Origin: Pleurocapsa minor HA4230-MV1
GTDB taxonomy: Bacteria; Cyanobacteriota; Cyanobacteriia; Cyanobacteriales; Xenococcaceae
DNA length: 64,000 nucleotides
NCBI GenBank assembly: GCA_019359095.1
Contig: JAHHHZ010000036.1
Coordinates: forward strand, 434,001 to 498,000
Direction: 5' to 3'
Shown here: positions 46,010-54,912 of the stretch, piece by piece
Numbering within the stretch: position 1 is the stretch's first letter
Layout of the letters: each line of letters begins with the position of its first letter
Notes under the pieces: generated by a model
The model's database searches: none
The model's input: the letters and a program-made list of their open reading frames with translations, nothing else
What the model was told of the DNA's origin: nothing
Made by a program: the position numbers and the translations under genes

Positions 46010-46859
46010 GACTTTTATGAGGTTGAACTGGAAGCTTTCGCCTACACTCTATCTCATGATTTACGCAATCCAGTTAGATCAAGTATGGATAATGACTTTA
46101 AATAGAGTGATTCTCCAAGTCCCCAAGTCCCCGACGCGAAGGACGGACGCGCCAGCTAATCCTTTAGGACGAGCTTGCGAGCTAATGGTAAACCATACCG
46201 CTTCGCATATCCTTTAGGGCTAGTCCTAAATTAAAACATTTAACTGTTTATCCGAACCTAATATTAGTGGATTGCGTGGTTTCAGTGAAATCCTACAAGT
46301 CAAATATTCCCAGAAGCTAGACCACGAGGGGCAAGACTTTATTGCTCAAATTCAAAAGGCAGTTCAACGCATTAACGCTCAAATAGAAGGAATGCTTGAA
46401 CTACATCGTGCCAAGCATGTAGAAATTAAATTGCAGACTGTCGATCTTAGTATCATCGCCAGTGAACCAGAGCGCTCTGTGGAAGTTGCGATCGCAGAAT
46501 CTATAACTGCTTATGGAGATCCTGTATTGTTGCAAGTTGTTTTAGAAAACTTACTCTCTAACGCTTGGAAATATTCGGCTAAGATCATTCATTCGCGGAT
46601 TGAATTTGGTTATCTCAAAAATTCTGCTGTCTTTTATGTTCAGGACAATGGTGCAGGATTTGATATGAAACAAGCAGATGATTTATTCCTCCCCTTCAAG
46701 CCTTTGCATTCCAACAAAGAGTTTGTGGGTACTGGGATTGCTCTGGCTTCAGTCGCTCGAATAATTGCTAGACACTCAGGAAAGATTTGGGCAAAATCTT
46801 CCCCTAATCAAGGTGCAACCTTCTCCTTCACTCTGTCCACTGTTAGCTGCGTAATCTAA
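46010..46859 (+). pseudogene. Disrupted histidine kinase (HisKA/HATPase remnant)
   Basis: Immediately after pcrA, a frame without a start codon encodes the H box of a phytochrome-type kinase (EAFAYTLSHDLRNP, 46031-46075), ending at a TAG at 46103-46105. The rest of the dimerisation helix resumes at about 46269 (GLRGFSEILQ) and runs through HATPase_c to 46859. A 160-bp repeat separates the two parts. The second part also lacks about ten residues after TVDLSIIA, and its G box reads GTGIALAS. All N-terminal sensor domains are gone. The segment is a decaying gene fragment. Confidence 0.85.
46106..46265. repeat. Dispersed GC-rich repeat inserted in the kinase remnant, copy 2
   Basis: The interval splits the kinase H-box region from its continuation. 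It contains GACGCGAAGGACGGACGCG, two CCTTTAGG motifs, GAGCTTGCGAGCT and CGCTTCGCAT, which recur in the repeats at 4221-4310 and 60246-60303. It has no open frame of note and its edges are approximate. Confidence 0.65.
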
Positions 46860-46867
46860 AGGTATTT

Positions 46868-47224
46868 TTACAGGTATTTCCCTTCAGTATCAGGGCTTTC
46901 CATCCGTGGTAAACCCATGCTATAGTTACGCACTCTTGCACCCAGGTTATAGCTAAGTTCACCATTAAGCAATAAAGAGCGAATAAAATGCTCTAAATCT
47001 GAACCAATACGACGCAGATTATATTCACTCAAATCTTCGCCATTATTTTGTTCTACCAATGCATCAAACTGACGATAAACCTTCTGTAAAGTGTCTTCAT
47101 TCCAGCTAAACTCATTGTCTGGGTCAATATCTAGAGTTAAGACTCGATCGCTTGGGATTAACTCATTGCCCTTGACTTCGGCACTATAGAGACGGACATG
47201 ACGGGTAGTTGATTTTACAAGCAT
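46868..47224 (-). CDS. ndhM: NAD(P)H-quinone oxidoreductase subunit M
   Basis: Peripheral subunit of the cyanobacterial NDH-1 complex on the thylakoid membrane, needed for respiration and cyclic electron flow. Recognised by the N-terminal STTRHVRLYSAEV, the DPDNEFSWNEDTLQKVYR stretch and the end SLLLNGELSYNLGARV followed by NYSMGLPR. Length (118) is normal. It stands alone with a short octamer array (47260-47294) just upstream, in the expected promoter area. Confidence 0.96.
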   Translation of the reverse strand: MLVKSTTRHVRLYSAEVKGNELIPSDRVLTLDIDPDNEFSWNEDTLQKVYRQFDALVEQNNGEDLSEYNLRRIGSDLEHFIRSLLLNGELSYNLGARVRNYSMGLPRMESPDTEGKYL

Positions 47225-47259
47225 AGTAACAGTACCTAAGGAATAATTTTGTGAATGCA

Positions 47260-47294
47260 GGGAGTTAGGGAGTTAGGGAGTTGGGGAGTTAGGG
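47260..47294. repeat. Octamer tandem repeat (GGGAGTTA)
   Basis: About four units of GGGAGTTA, one with a G for A change, lie 35-70 bp upstream of the ndhM start codon, followed by a pair of ATATCCCC units at about 47317-47334. Confidence 0.85.
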
Positions 47295-47400
47295 AAAGTA
47301 AAGTTGACTTGTGATCCCCATATCCCCATATCCCTAATCAACAAGAGTGCGTAACGTCAGTTACTAATTACTTTATGAATTCCCACCTTATTATCGTAAA

Positions 47401-47910
47401 TTACTTATAAGCTTTAATGCACTCTTCAACTAGAGGGGTAACTGCATCAACGTCTTTCCAGCCTTGGATTTCGGTAACTTTCTTTTCCAAGTTTTTGTAA
47501 GTTCTGAAAAATTCGGCAATCTCTTCTAAGCGATGAGGCGCAATATCTTTTAAAGACTTAACTTCATTGTAACGAGGATCTTCGGCTGGAACACAGAGAA
47601 TTTTTTCATCGCGATCGCCACCATCAATCATCAACAGCATCCCAATCGGTCGAGCAGCAATTACACAGCCAGGAAAAGTTGGCTCATCCATCATTACCAT
47701 ACCATCTAAAGGGTCGCCATCATCAGCTAAAGTATTGGGGACAAAACCATAGTCGTAAGGATATTTAACTGAGGCAAATAAAACGCGATCTAAGGCAAAA
47801 GCGTTCATGTCTTTGTCAAATTCATACTTGTTTTTACTCCCACCAGGAATTTCAATTAGAACATTAATGATGCCAGGTTTAGGCTGAGCAGGAATAAGAG
47901 ATAAATCCAT
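47401..47910 (-). CDS. ppa: Inorganic pyrophosphatase
   Basis: A family I soluble pyrophosphatase, which hydrolyses PPi to drive biosynthesis. The signature DDGDPLDGM (about 62-70) holds the metal-binding aspartates, with [17 protein letters not shown] and [11 protein letters not shown] before it and [13 protein letters not shown] after it. Length from the ATG at 47910 is 169, normal. That ATG is chosen because GGAG stands just upstream of it; a TTG four codons further up is rejected. No operon partner is evident. Confidence 0.96.
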   Translation of the reverse strand: MDLSLIPAQPKPGIINVLIEIPGGSKNKYEFDKDMNAFALDRVLFASVKYPYDYGFVPNTLADDGDPLDGMVMMDEPTFPGCVIAARPIGMLLMIDGGDRDEKILCVPAEDPRYNEVKSLKDIAPHRLEEIAEFFRTYKNLEKKVTEIQGWKDVDAVTPLVEECIKAYK

Positions 47911-48156
47911 AAAATTCTCCAAATACTAATTGATTTATTTACAACAATGATTAAGCTGAGTTACTTAGAACCCAATCAAACCGCCATGAAAATTTTACCT
48001 GATTAACTAACCAAATCTAAATAAATCTAAATCCAATTTTGGGCGTGACTATTTCTAATTGCTTCTAATTTGAGTAATATTTCTTTTTGGCGATCGCCTT
48101 CTACTTTAGTTAATCTTGTACAGTAAATTAAAGAAGATGAGCTACTTCAAACAAAT

Positions 48157-48645
48157 ATGGTTAACCTTGGTTCACTTCCTTTGACAACTGCTACTAATCC
48201 TGACGATAGTTTCGCTATTACGATTGCACCCTTATCTTTGACAGAAGTATACGAATTGGCAGATGATGCAGCTAACGGCGCTGTGGTGGTTATGAGTGGG
48301 ACGGTGCGTAACCAAACCGAAGGCAAGGCTGTCGAATATCTTGAATATCAAGCTTATCAACCAATGGCGATCGCTGTCTTTCAGGCGATCGCTGCTCACA
48401 TCCGTAACCAATGGCAGGATACTAACCGAATTGTGATTCATCATCGGGTAGGTAAACTCAAAATTGGTGAGATTAGCGTGATTGTGGCGGTAGGTTGTCC
48501 TCATCGTGGGGAAGCTTTTGCTGCCTGTCGTTATGCGATCGACACTCTAAAACATAATGCACCCATCTGGAAAAAAGAGTTTTTCCGCGAAGATGACGGC
48601 ACATCTCACAGCACTTGGGTATCTATTGGCGCTTGCGAAGAGTAA
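48157..48645 (+). CDS. moaE: Molybdopterin synthase catalytic subunit
   Basis: It inserts sulphur, carried by MoaD, into precursor Z to make molybdopterin. Family marks are GAVVVMSGTVRNQTEG, VEYLEYQAYQPMA, IVIHHRVGKLKIGE, the CPHRGEAFAACRYAID stretch and the active-site lysine region NAPIWKKEFF. Length (162) is normal. moaD is not adjacent, as is usual in cyanobacteria. The gene stands alone, convergent with the SRAP gene. Confidence 0.96.
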   Translation: MVNLGSLPLTTATNPDDSFAITIAPLSLTEVYELADDAANGAVVVMSGTVRNQTEGKAVEYLEYQAYQPMAIAVFQAIAAHIRNQWQDTNRIVIHHRVGKLKIGEISVIVAVGCPHRGEAFAACRYAIDTLKHNAPIWKKEFFREDDGTSHSTWVSIGACEE

Positions 48646-48725
48646 TTATAATCGCTTTGAAGCTAAATCTGGGAAAATATTTCTGCTTTGATTCATTTAC
48701 TGACTGGGTTTTAAGACTCCTAATA

Positions 48726-49373
48726 TCATAATGGTTTGATACAGTCAGGACGATCATTTTTTGGACTATTGACCGTTTTACTGACTTGGTGCATTTGCAG
48801 TTCGATTTCTGGCAAGGATTCAATTAATTCTTTTCTTCCATCAAGCTCTCCCAACCAAAGATCGTAATACTCCGATGGTATAATCACTGGCATTCTATGA
48901 TGAACTTCAGCAATCACGCTTTTAGCCTCAGAAGTTAGAATCGTACAGGATAAAAGCTGTTCTTCTGTCTCAAGATTGCTCCAAGTTTCCCAGATGCCAG
49001 CGATCGCGAACAAAGGTTTATCTTGATAGAAGTAGTAAGGCTGTTTGCCCTTCGACCACTCATAAAATCCAGACACGGGAATCAAACAGGGACGCTTTTT
49101 AAAACCATCTCTAAAACTGGGTTTTTCTTCAACTGTTTCCACACGAGCATTAATTAGATTACTCTTCCAAGTATCCAGACTCTTGACCCAACTGGGAACT
49201 AAACCCCATTTCACTAGATCGAGAAAGCGTTGATTTTTTTCATTTTGCTTGATTATTAAAATCGATTGTGACGGAGCAATATTATATCGAGAGGAAATAG
49301 ATTGATTCACTTCCACTTTAAATTGTTGAGCTAAATCAAATGCTGTTGTATCGAGAGTAAATCGTCCACACAT
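48726..49373 (-). CDS. SOS response-associated peptidase (SRAP/YedK/HMCES)
   Basis: A SRAP domain protein that crosslinks to abasic sites in single-stranded DNA through Cys2, which is exposed after removal of the initiator Met (MCGRFTL). Supporting motifs are YNIAPSQ, the basic KWGLVPSW, ARVETV...FRDGFKKRPCLIPVSGFYEW and HHRMPVIIP. Length (215) is normal. It protects replication forks from abasic lesions. Its stop is convergent with moaE. Confidence 0.95.
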   Translation of the reverse strand: MCGRFTLDTTAFDLAQQFKVEVNQSISSRYNIAPSQSILIIKQNEKNQRFLDLVKWGLVPSWVKSLDTWKSNLINARVETVEEKPSFRDGFKKRPCLIPVSGFYEWSKGKQPYYFYQDKPLFAIAGIWETWSNLETEEQLLSCTILTSEAKSVIAEVHHRMPVIIPSEYYDLWLGELDGRKELIESLPEIELQMHQVSKTVNSPKNDRPDCIKPL

Positions 49374-49619
49374 AGCTAATCAAATGTAAATAACGACAGT
49401 AACTCCATCTAGTATAAAAATACTGTTAGCTTAATGAATCTAACGATTGGCTGGAGTTTCACTACTCAAGCTGGTAGACCTCGTAAGAATCAGAAGACAA
49501 CCAGCCGTTATTACTAAATTTAAACTCGTTTAAGTCTTAATCAGGAGCGCGATCGCTATAAAGTAAAATTTACGAATCGTTACAATATCCCAAATCGGCA
49601 GCAAATACAACTAATTTAA

Positions 49620-52600
49620 TTACTTAATCTTGGCACAAGTTTGATTGGCAACCTTGGCTTCTTCTGTGGCAGATGTTGTAAGCAGAGAATGCTCGCGCAA
49701 ACGATCGCAAGCTAGTTGTAACCAAGTTGAAAAATTACCCCCCTGCCATAACCGTATTGTAGTATCCCAACTGCCACTGACAATTTTTTGCCCATCAGGA
49801 CTAATGGCAACAGAACTGATTGGAGTTTCATGTCTTTGTAATGGTTGACCGATCGCTTTGCCTTGTTTGTCCCATAATCGTAGCGTGCGATCGCGACTAC
49901 CACTCACTATGTATTCTCCATCAGGACTAAAAGCAACTGAGGTAACAGCACTGCCATGTCCGATAAAAGGCTGACCGATCGCTTTACCTTGTATATCCCA
50001 CAATCGTAGCGTGCGATCGCGACTGCCACTAACTATGTATTCTCCATCAGGACTAAAAGCAACTGAGTTGACTATATCTGGATGTCCGTCCCAGGATTGA
50101 CCGATTTGGTTGCCTTCTAGATCCCACAGCCGAATCGTCTTGTCGTTACCACCACTGATAATTTGTTGCCCGTCGGGACTAAAAGCAACGGAGAAAACAG
50201 CCGTCTCATGCCCGATAAAAGGTAGAGCGATCGCCTTGCCTTGTTTATCCCACAATCGTAGAGTGCGATCGCGACTGCCACTAACTATGTATTCTCCATC
50301 AGGACTAAAAGCAACGGAGGTGACAGCGCTACTATGTCCTTTAAAAGAATCACCGATTTGGTTGCCCTTTAGATCCCACAACCGAATCGTCTTGTCGTTA
50401 CCACCACTGATGATCTGTTGTCCATCGGGACTAAAAGCAACGGAAGTGACAACTTTATCATGCCCGATAAAAGGCTGACCGATTTGATTGCCCTTTAAAT
50501 CCCACAACCGAATCGTCTTGTCATTACCACCACTGATGATCTGTTGTCCGTCGGGACTGATGGCTACAGCTAAGACTTTATCCTGATGTCCTACTAAAGT
50601 GCGATCGCCTAGGAAATCGGCTTTCTTCCACAATCGAACTGTACTATCTTCGCTACTACTAACAATAGTTGCCCCATCAGGACTAAAGGCAACAGAATAA
50701 AGATAATATTCGTGTCCGATTAGCGGTTGACCGATTTGATTGCCTTTTAGATCCCACAACCGAATCGTTTTATCATCGCTGCCACTTAAAATATATTTTC
50801 CATCAGGGCTAAAAATAACTGAACGGACAAAATCTTCGTGTCCAATAAAGGATTTGCCGATCGCATTACCCTTTTGATCCCACAATCGGATCGTATTATC
50901 GGCACTACCACTGGCGATCGTTTTGCCGTCTGGACTAAAAGCGACTGAGAAAACGTGGTCTTGATGACCCACAAAGGGCTGAGCGATAAGATTACCCTGT
51001 TTGTCCCACAGCCTAATTGTGTTGTCGTCGCTGCCACTGGCTATATACTGTCCGTCTGGACTGAAGGTAACAAACCAAATTTTCCCTTGATGACCATCAA
51101 AGGGTTGACCAATTTGGTTGCCTTTTAGATCCCATAACTTCACTCTGTGATCATCGCCGCCACTGGCTATATACTGTCCATCAGGACTGAAGGCGACTGA
51201 CAGCACTCTACCCTGATGACTTTTGAAGCGCTGAACGATATTACCCTGTTTATCCCACAGCCTAATTGTGCTAATTGTGTTATCACCACCGCCACTAGCT
51301 ATATATTGCCCGTCTGGACTGAAGGCGACTGAATGAACAAGACTTTGATGACCCTTAAAGGGTTGACCAATAGGATTACCCTGTTTGTCCCACAAGCGCA
51401 CTGTCCCGTCATCAGCAGCACTAGCAATAATTTGACCATCAGGACTAAAAGCAGCTGACCAAACTGGACCTTGATGCCCTCTCAAGACATTGCGTTCTAT
51501 CGGTACGTTGATCGCATCCCGTAAACTAGAGCGTACTTGGGGTAAAATCTGGGCGAAGCGATCGCCAAATCTGTCTCTACTCTCGCCATTAAGGGCTATG
51601 GCCTTAACTACCCCCTCTACAGGGTTGACACTCAGCAGATTGCTCGCTTCCTGTGCCTGTTCGCTCAGCTGTAAGATGCTTCTCTGCCGTTCGGCTTGTT
51701 GCCACTGCATACCTGCCAAAAGTGTGAGTCCAGCAAAAACGACAGATATGCTAGAAATTGCTATGAGTAGCTTCTTTCTGCGTGCTTCCTCTACATGGAG
51801 AAGGCGATCGCCTTCTGCTAGACTGGCATCGATAAATTCACTTTCCTCTGGTCTTAAGCCACCAATGTTTTTAAAAGTATCTTTTTGTCTAAAATCTACC
51901 ACCTGAGCTAATCGAGAGCCTTTCAAGAGTTCATCCTGAGCTTTAAGCTCATCTTTTGAGCGAATTTTTTGCCACCGTCTTGTCTCACCAGCTAACCAAT
52001 TTTTGAGAATAATTGCTTCTTTTTCTTCTTCAAGCCAGCATTTTAGCTCATTCCAAGATGAGAGTAAGATTTCATGGGCAATTTCTACAGTTGCCGATTG
52101 TTTTAGGGGCTTGCTTTCAATCACTGGCAGTCCTTTTATGCTTGAATATTCGCCACTACTAACATTACTAACCAGCAACTTTTCTTCAATAAATTTATTG
52201 AGGATCTTTTCTACTGATTCACCGACAAATTCATCTCGATAAGCCCGTCTGCTAACTGCTTTCCTGACAGAATTGTTGTCAACAATATTTACCAGCTTCA
52301 AAAATATTTGCTTGGTAGCTGTCTGTTGGTCTTGGTTCAAATTGCTGTATATTTCGCCGATCCGCTTTTGCAGCGCCCCTCTTATCCCCTCCAACGCTGC
52401 ATAATTTTTCTTGTTTAAGGTACGGTCTTCGATATTAGGACGACCATCAGCACCGAAAGATTGACATTCACTTTCCCAAAGCAAATTTAGGGTGTACTGC
52501 AATAGGGGAAGATAACCTTTTTGTCCTTCAACTTCCTGGATAATTTGTTCAACTAACCCTTTTTCAAACATAACCCCATGCTTAGCTGCTGGTTGCTCGA

Positions 52601-53456
52601 TCGCCTGTCGTAGTTCATCTGGGTACATCTCAGTCACCAGATGAATATTATTTTGATTGGCAATATTACCTAGATCGGGATAGAAACTCAACTGTTCCAG
52701 AAAGTCAGACCGCATTGCCAGTATAATCTTGATCGAATTATTACCCGACTTGGCAACTTGAACCAGACCTGAAATAAAGTTTTGGCGTTTGTCTAGATTG
52801 TCACAAATAGTGAACAACTCCTCGAATTGATCGACAAAAATGAGCCATCGTTCCCCATCCTGCCTTAAGGTACTAATCACTCTAGCTAGGCTATCTGTCT
52901 TTGCTTCCAGGGCAATCTCAGCTTCTGCTTTATTAAAGCTATAGTCCTTTTCTTCGCTGAGTAGACACCGATATAGAGAATCAAAGGGATCTTGATTGGG
53001 CGTAAAGATGAAGTCATAAAATGTTTGAGACTCCAGAGATTTCTTCAACTCAGGAATTAACCCAGCACGCACGACAGAGGACTTGCCACTTCCAGAAGCC
53101 CCTAACACTAAACTCAAGTTGCTGCGATTCACCGCCTCGAATAATCTGGCAATTAACTTATCTCTGCCAAAAAAGCGCTCTCTGTCTTTAAAGTTAAACC
53201 TTTTGAGTCCCTGATAAGGTGAATTTTTATTCAGTTCTCGCTGGGTGACCACCTCAACCGAAGACTGGATGATCTGCGTCTCGATGATGTTCTGAACTGG
53301 CGCAAAGGTCAAGTCACGCCCAACGTTAGCATTTTTAACCAAGTTATCTTGTGCTTGAGATAACCTTGTTAAAGCTAACTTATCACCGCACTTCACACAG
53401 AACTTTGTGTTGGGAAGATTTTGATGCAGACAATTAGGATTAGGGCATTGGCTCAC
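49620..53456 (-). CDS. Zinc ribbon - STAND NTPase - membrane helix - 14 WD40 repeat protein
   Basis: A 1278-residue multidomain protein. A four-cysteine zinc ribbon (Cys4, Cys9, Cys20, Cys23) is followed by a motif NVGRDLTFAPVQ (44-55), the STAND opener SPYQGLKRFNFKDRERFFGRD, Walker A GASGSGKSS (119-127) and Walker B LIFVDQFEELF. A membrane helix lies at about 562-582. From about 655 come fourteen WD40 repeats, enough for two seven-bladed propellers, several nearly identical. STAND-WD40 proteins act as ligand-triggered switches in signalling or conflict. The start is GTG with AGGTGAGG upstream. It follows the small partner at 53540-53908 by 83 bp. Confidence 0.93.
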   Translation of the reverse strand: MSQCPNPNCLHQNLPNTKFCVKCGDKLALTRLSQAQDNLVKNANVGRDLTFAPVQNIIETQIIQSSVEVVTQRELNKNSPYQGLKRFNFKDRERFFGRDKLIARLFEAVNRSNLSLVLGASGSGKSSVVRAGLIPELKKSLESQTFYDFIFTPNQDPFDSLYRCLLSEEKDYSFNKAEAEIALEAKTDSLARVISTLRQDGERWLIFVDQFEELFTICDNLDKRQNFISGLVQVAKSGNNSIKIILAMRSDFLEQLSFYPDLGNIANQNNIHLVTEMYPDELRQAIEQPAAKHGVMFEKGLVEQIIQEVEGQKGYLPLLQYTLNLLWESECQSFGADGRPNIEDRTLNKKNYAALEGIRGALQKRIGEIYSNLNQDQQTATKQIFLKLVNIVDNNSVRKAVSRRAYRDEFVGESVEKILNKFIEEKLLVSNVSSGEYSSIKGLPVIESKPLKQSATVEIAHEILLSSWNELKCWLEEEKEAIILKNWLAGETRRWQKIRSKDELKAQDELLKGSRLAQVVDFRQKDTFKNIGGLRPEESEFIDASLAEGDRLLHVEEARRKKLLIAISSISVVFAGLTLLAGMQWQQAERQRSILQLSEQAQEASNLLSVNPVEGVVKAIALNGESRDRFGDRFAQILPQVRSSLRDAINVPIERNVLRGHQGPVWSAAFSPDGQIIASAADDGTVRLWDKQGNPIGQPFKGHQSLVHSVAFSPDGQYIASGGGDNTISTIRLWDKQGNIVQRFKSHQGRVLSVAFSPDGQYIASGGDDHRVKLWDLKGNQIGQPFDGHQGKIWFVTFSPDGQYIASGSDDNTIRLWDKQGNLIAQPFVGHQDHVFSVAFSPDGKTIASGSADNTIRLWDQKGNAIGKSFIGHEDFVRSVIFSPDGKYILSGSDDKTIRLWDLKGNQIGQPLIGHEYYLYSVAFSPDGATIVSSSEDSTVRLWKKADFLGDRTLVGHQDKVLAVAISPDGQQIISGGNDKTIRLWDLKGNQIGQPFIGHDKVVTSVAFSPDGQQIISGGNDKTIRLWDLKGNQIGDSFKGHSSAVTSVAFSPDGEYIVSGSRDRTLRLWDKQGKAIALPFIGHETAVFSVAFSPDGQQIISGGNDKTIRLWDLEGNQIGQSWDGHPDIVNSVAFSPDGEYIVSGSRDRTLRLWDIQGKAIGQPFIGHGSAVTSVAFSPDGEYIVSGSRDRTLRLWDKQGKAIGQPLQRHETPISSVAISPDGQKIVSGSWDTTIRLWQGGNFSTWLQLACDRLREHSLLTTSATEEAKVANQTCAKIK

Positions 53457-53539
53457 AACTCGACCTCACCTAGATTGAGTAATCCTCGTCCTATTTTTGC
53501 CAAAAGTTGAGACCAAAATAACTTCATGATTCTATTTCC

Positions 53540-53908
53540 TTAACTCTTGCTTCCGTCTTGAACTGGTTTAAATTCAAAATTTCCACCAACATTTACACCG
53601 CTCACCTGGTTGGTTTGAGTTTGATTGATCATCGCCTGTCCACCAGGCTGTTCTTTGATCTGGTCGAGTAAATCTTGAACTAACTTGCGAATCTCAGGGT
53701 CATCATTGACCTTAGAGATTTCCACTTCTTCTTGTAATGTGGCTTTGCGCGCTTCCGAGTCTGGCTTCTTTTCTAATTTATCGACGGCATCAACCAGATC
53801 GCTTTTGTCGCCAAACTTTTTCTTCATAGCGTCTTTAAGCGCAACATAACAGTCTTTGCACGCATCGTTAGCCAGAGCAACCACAATTGCAGTTGTAATA
53901 GGGTCCAT
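53540..53908 (-). CDS. Helical STAND-partner protein (122 aa) with NVGGN...PVQ motif
   Basis: The first 90 residues are helical, beginning MDPITTAIVVALANDACKD and continuing with KFGDKSDLVDAVDKLEKKPDS, a type I have seen as a separate small gene beside cyanobacterial STAND proteins. After QPGGQ the chain turns into NQTQTNQVSGVNVGGNF and ends in FKPVQDG. NVGGNFEFKPVQ (106-117) matches NVGRDLTFAPVQ of the STAND protein at 7 of 12 positions. A good GAGGA ribosome-binding site precedes the ATG. It is the first gene of this two-gene unit. No catalytic residues are evident; it is likely a bridging adaptor, which is inference. Confidence 0.85.
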   Translation of the reverse strand: MDPITTAIVVALANDACKDCYVALKDAMKKKFGDKSDLVDAVDKLEKKPDSEARKATLQEEVEISKVNDDPEIRKLVQDLLDQIKEQPGGQAMINQTQTNQVSGVNVGGNFEFKPVQDGSKS

Positions 53909-53981
53909 TGTTAATTCCTCAATAATTAGTAATGTGTGTAATTTTTAAACGTTATTTAAAAGGCATTTTTGCCAGAGCAAT

Positions 53982-54875
53982 TTAGCCGATAAATTCAAAA
54001 TTTTTCAGGCCTACGGCATCTGTTTTCAACCAGAAAACGCCACCAGCTTGGGGATACTGAGCTAATACAGCTTCATCCATATCTTTTCTAGCTGTTGTTA
54101 TGTAAAGCTCATTCAGGTTTAGACCGCCAAATGTGCAAGACGTAACATTAGGAGCAGGGATAGGAATACTTTGCAGCAATTCCCCAGTGTGAGGATTCCA
54201 GCGAGTGACTTTAAATCCCGCCCACAATGCTACCCAAATCATGCCTTCTCGATCGATCGCCATGCCATCGGGATATCCCCTTAAGGTATCTGGGATGGTA
54301 ACTACAACTCTGCGGTTACTAATGTTTCCCGTCTTGAGATCGTAATCGAAAGCAAAAACGTTTTTAGTCGGAGAATCGATCAGATACATCGTCGAATAAT
54401 CTGGACTCCATCCCATCCCATTAGAAACGGTAAGATCGCCCCATAATCGTCGAACTGTTAGATTGCGATCTAAGGAATATAACGATCCAGCTTCCTGAGC
54501 GGCTTCTTCCTCTTGATCTCTATGCATTGTTCCTGCCCAAAAACGCCCAACTGGATCGCATTTACCATCGTTAAATCTATTCGATGGCAGATCACTCTCA
54601 GGAGACGCGAGATATGTAAGTTTTTCTGTTTCTAGCTCCAAAGCAGCCAAGCCGTTTTCTAAACCTAAAACAACACCACCTGATTTTCTCGGAACAACGC
54701 AACCAACTAATTTTCCTAGTTCGATTGTCCGATTGGTTTTAGTTTCAGGCTGATAAACGTGCAATTGTTTTTTTTCTACATCAACCCAATATAGTAATTG
54801 CTTTTCCTGATGCCAACAGGGGCATTCTCCCAGCAAAGCTTGTGATTCAATAATTAATTCTGGTTGAGCAGTCAT
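53982..54875 (-). CDS. SMP-30/gluconolactonase/LRE family protein
   Basis: A six-bladed propeller lactonase-like enzyme. Family marks are an N-terminal LGECPCWHQEKQLLYWVD, the metal-binding glutamate there, NRFNDGKCDPVGRFWAGTM, SNGMGWSPDYSTMYLIDS and GYPDGMAIDREGMIWVAL. It probably hydrolyses a sugar lactone such as gluconolactone. AAGGAG precedes the ATG. It starts 37 bp after the GH13 gene, so both may be cotranscribed. The substrate is not determined. Confidence 0.93.
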   Translation of the reverse strand: MTAQPELIIESQALLGECPCWHQEKQLLYWVDVEKKQLHVYQPETKTNRTIELGKLVGCVVPRKSGGVVLGLENGLAALELETEKLTYLASPESDLPSNRFNDGKCDPVGRFWAGTMHRDQEEEAAQEAGSLYSLDRNLTVRRLWGDLTVSNGMGWSPDYSTMYLIDSPTKNVFAFDYDLKTGNISNRRVVVTIPDTLRGYPDGMAIDREGMIWVALWAGFKVTRWNPHTGELLQSIPIPAPNVTSCTFGGLNLNELYITTARKDMDEAVLAQYPQAGGVFWLKTDAVGLKNFEFIG

Positions 54876-54912
54876 GACACTCCTTTCTCATTCTGGGCTA
54901 AGAGTTTTTTAG

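Noticed and set aside
45984-46217. 77-residue frame across the end of pcrA
   Set aside because: It is the wrong frame for both pcrA and the kinase remnant and ends inside the repeat insertion.
48010-48130. Short minus-strand coding-like stretch before moaE
   Set aside because: The frame gives about 35 plausible residues but no start codon and no recognisable family; too short to call.
49645-52242. Plus-strand open frames inside the STAND-WD40 gene
   Set aside because: They mirror the WD40 repeats, repeat among themselves and have no ribosome-binding sites.
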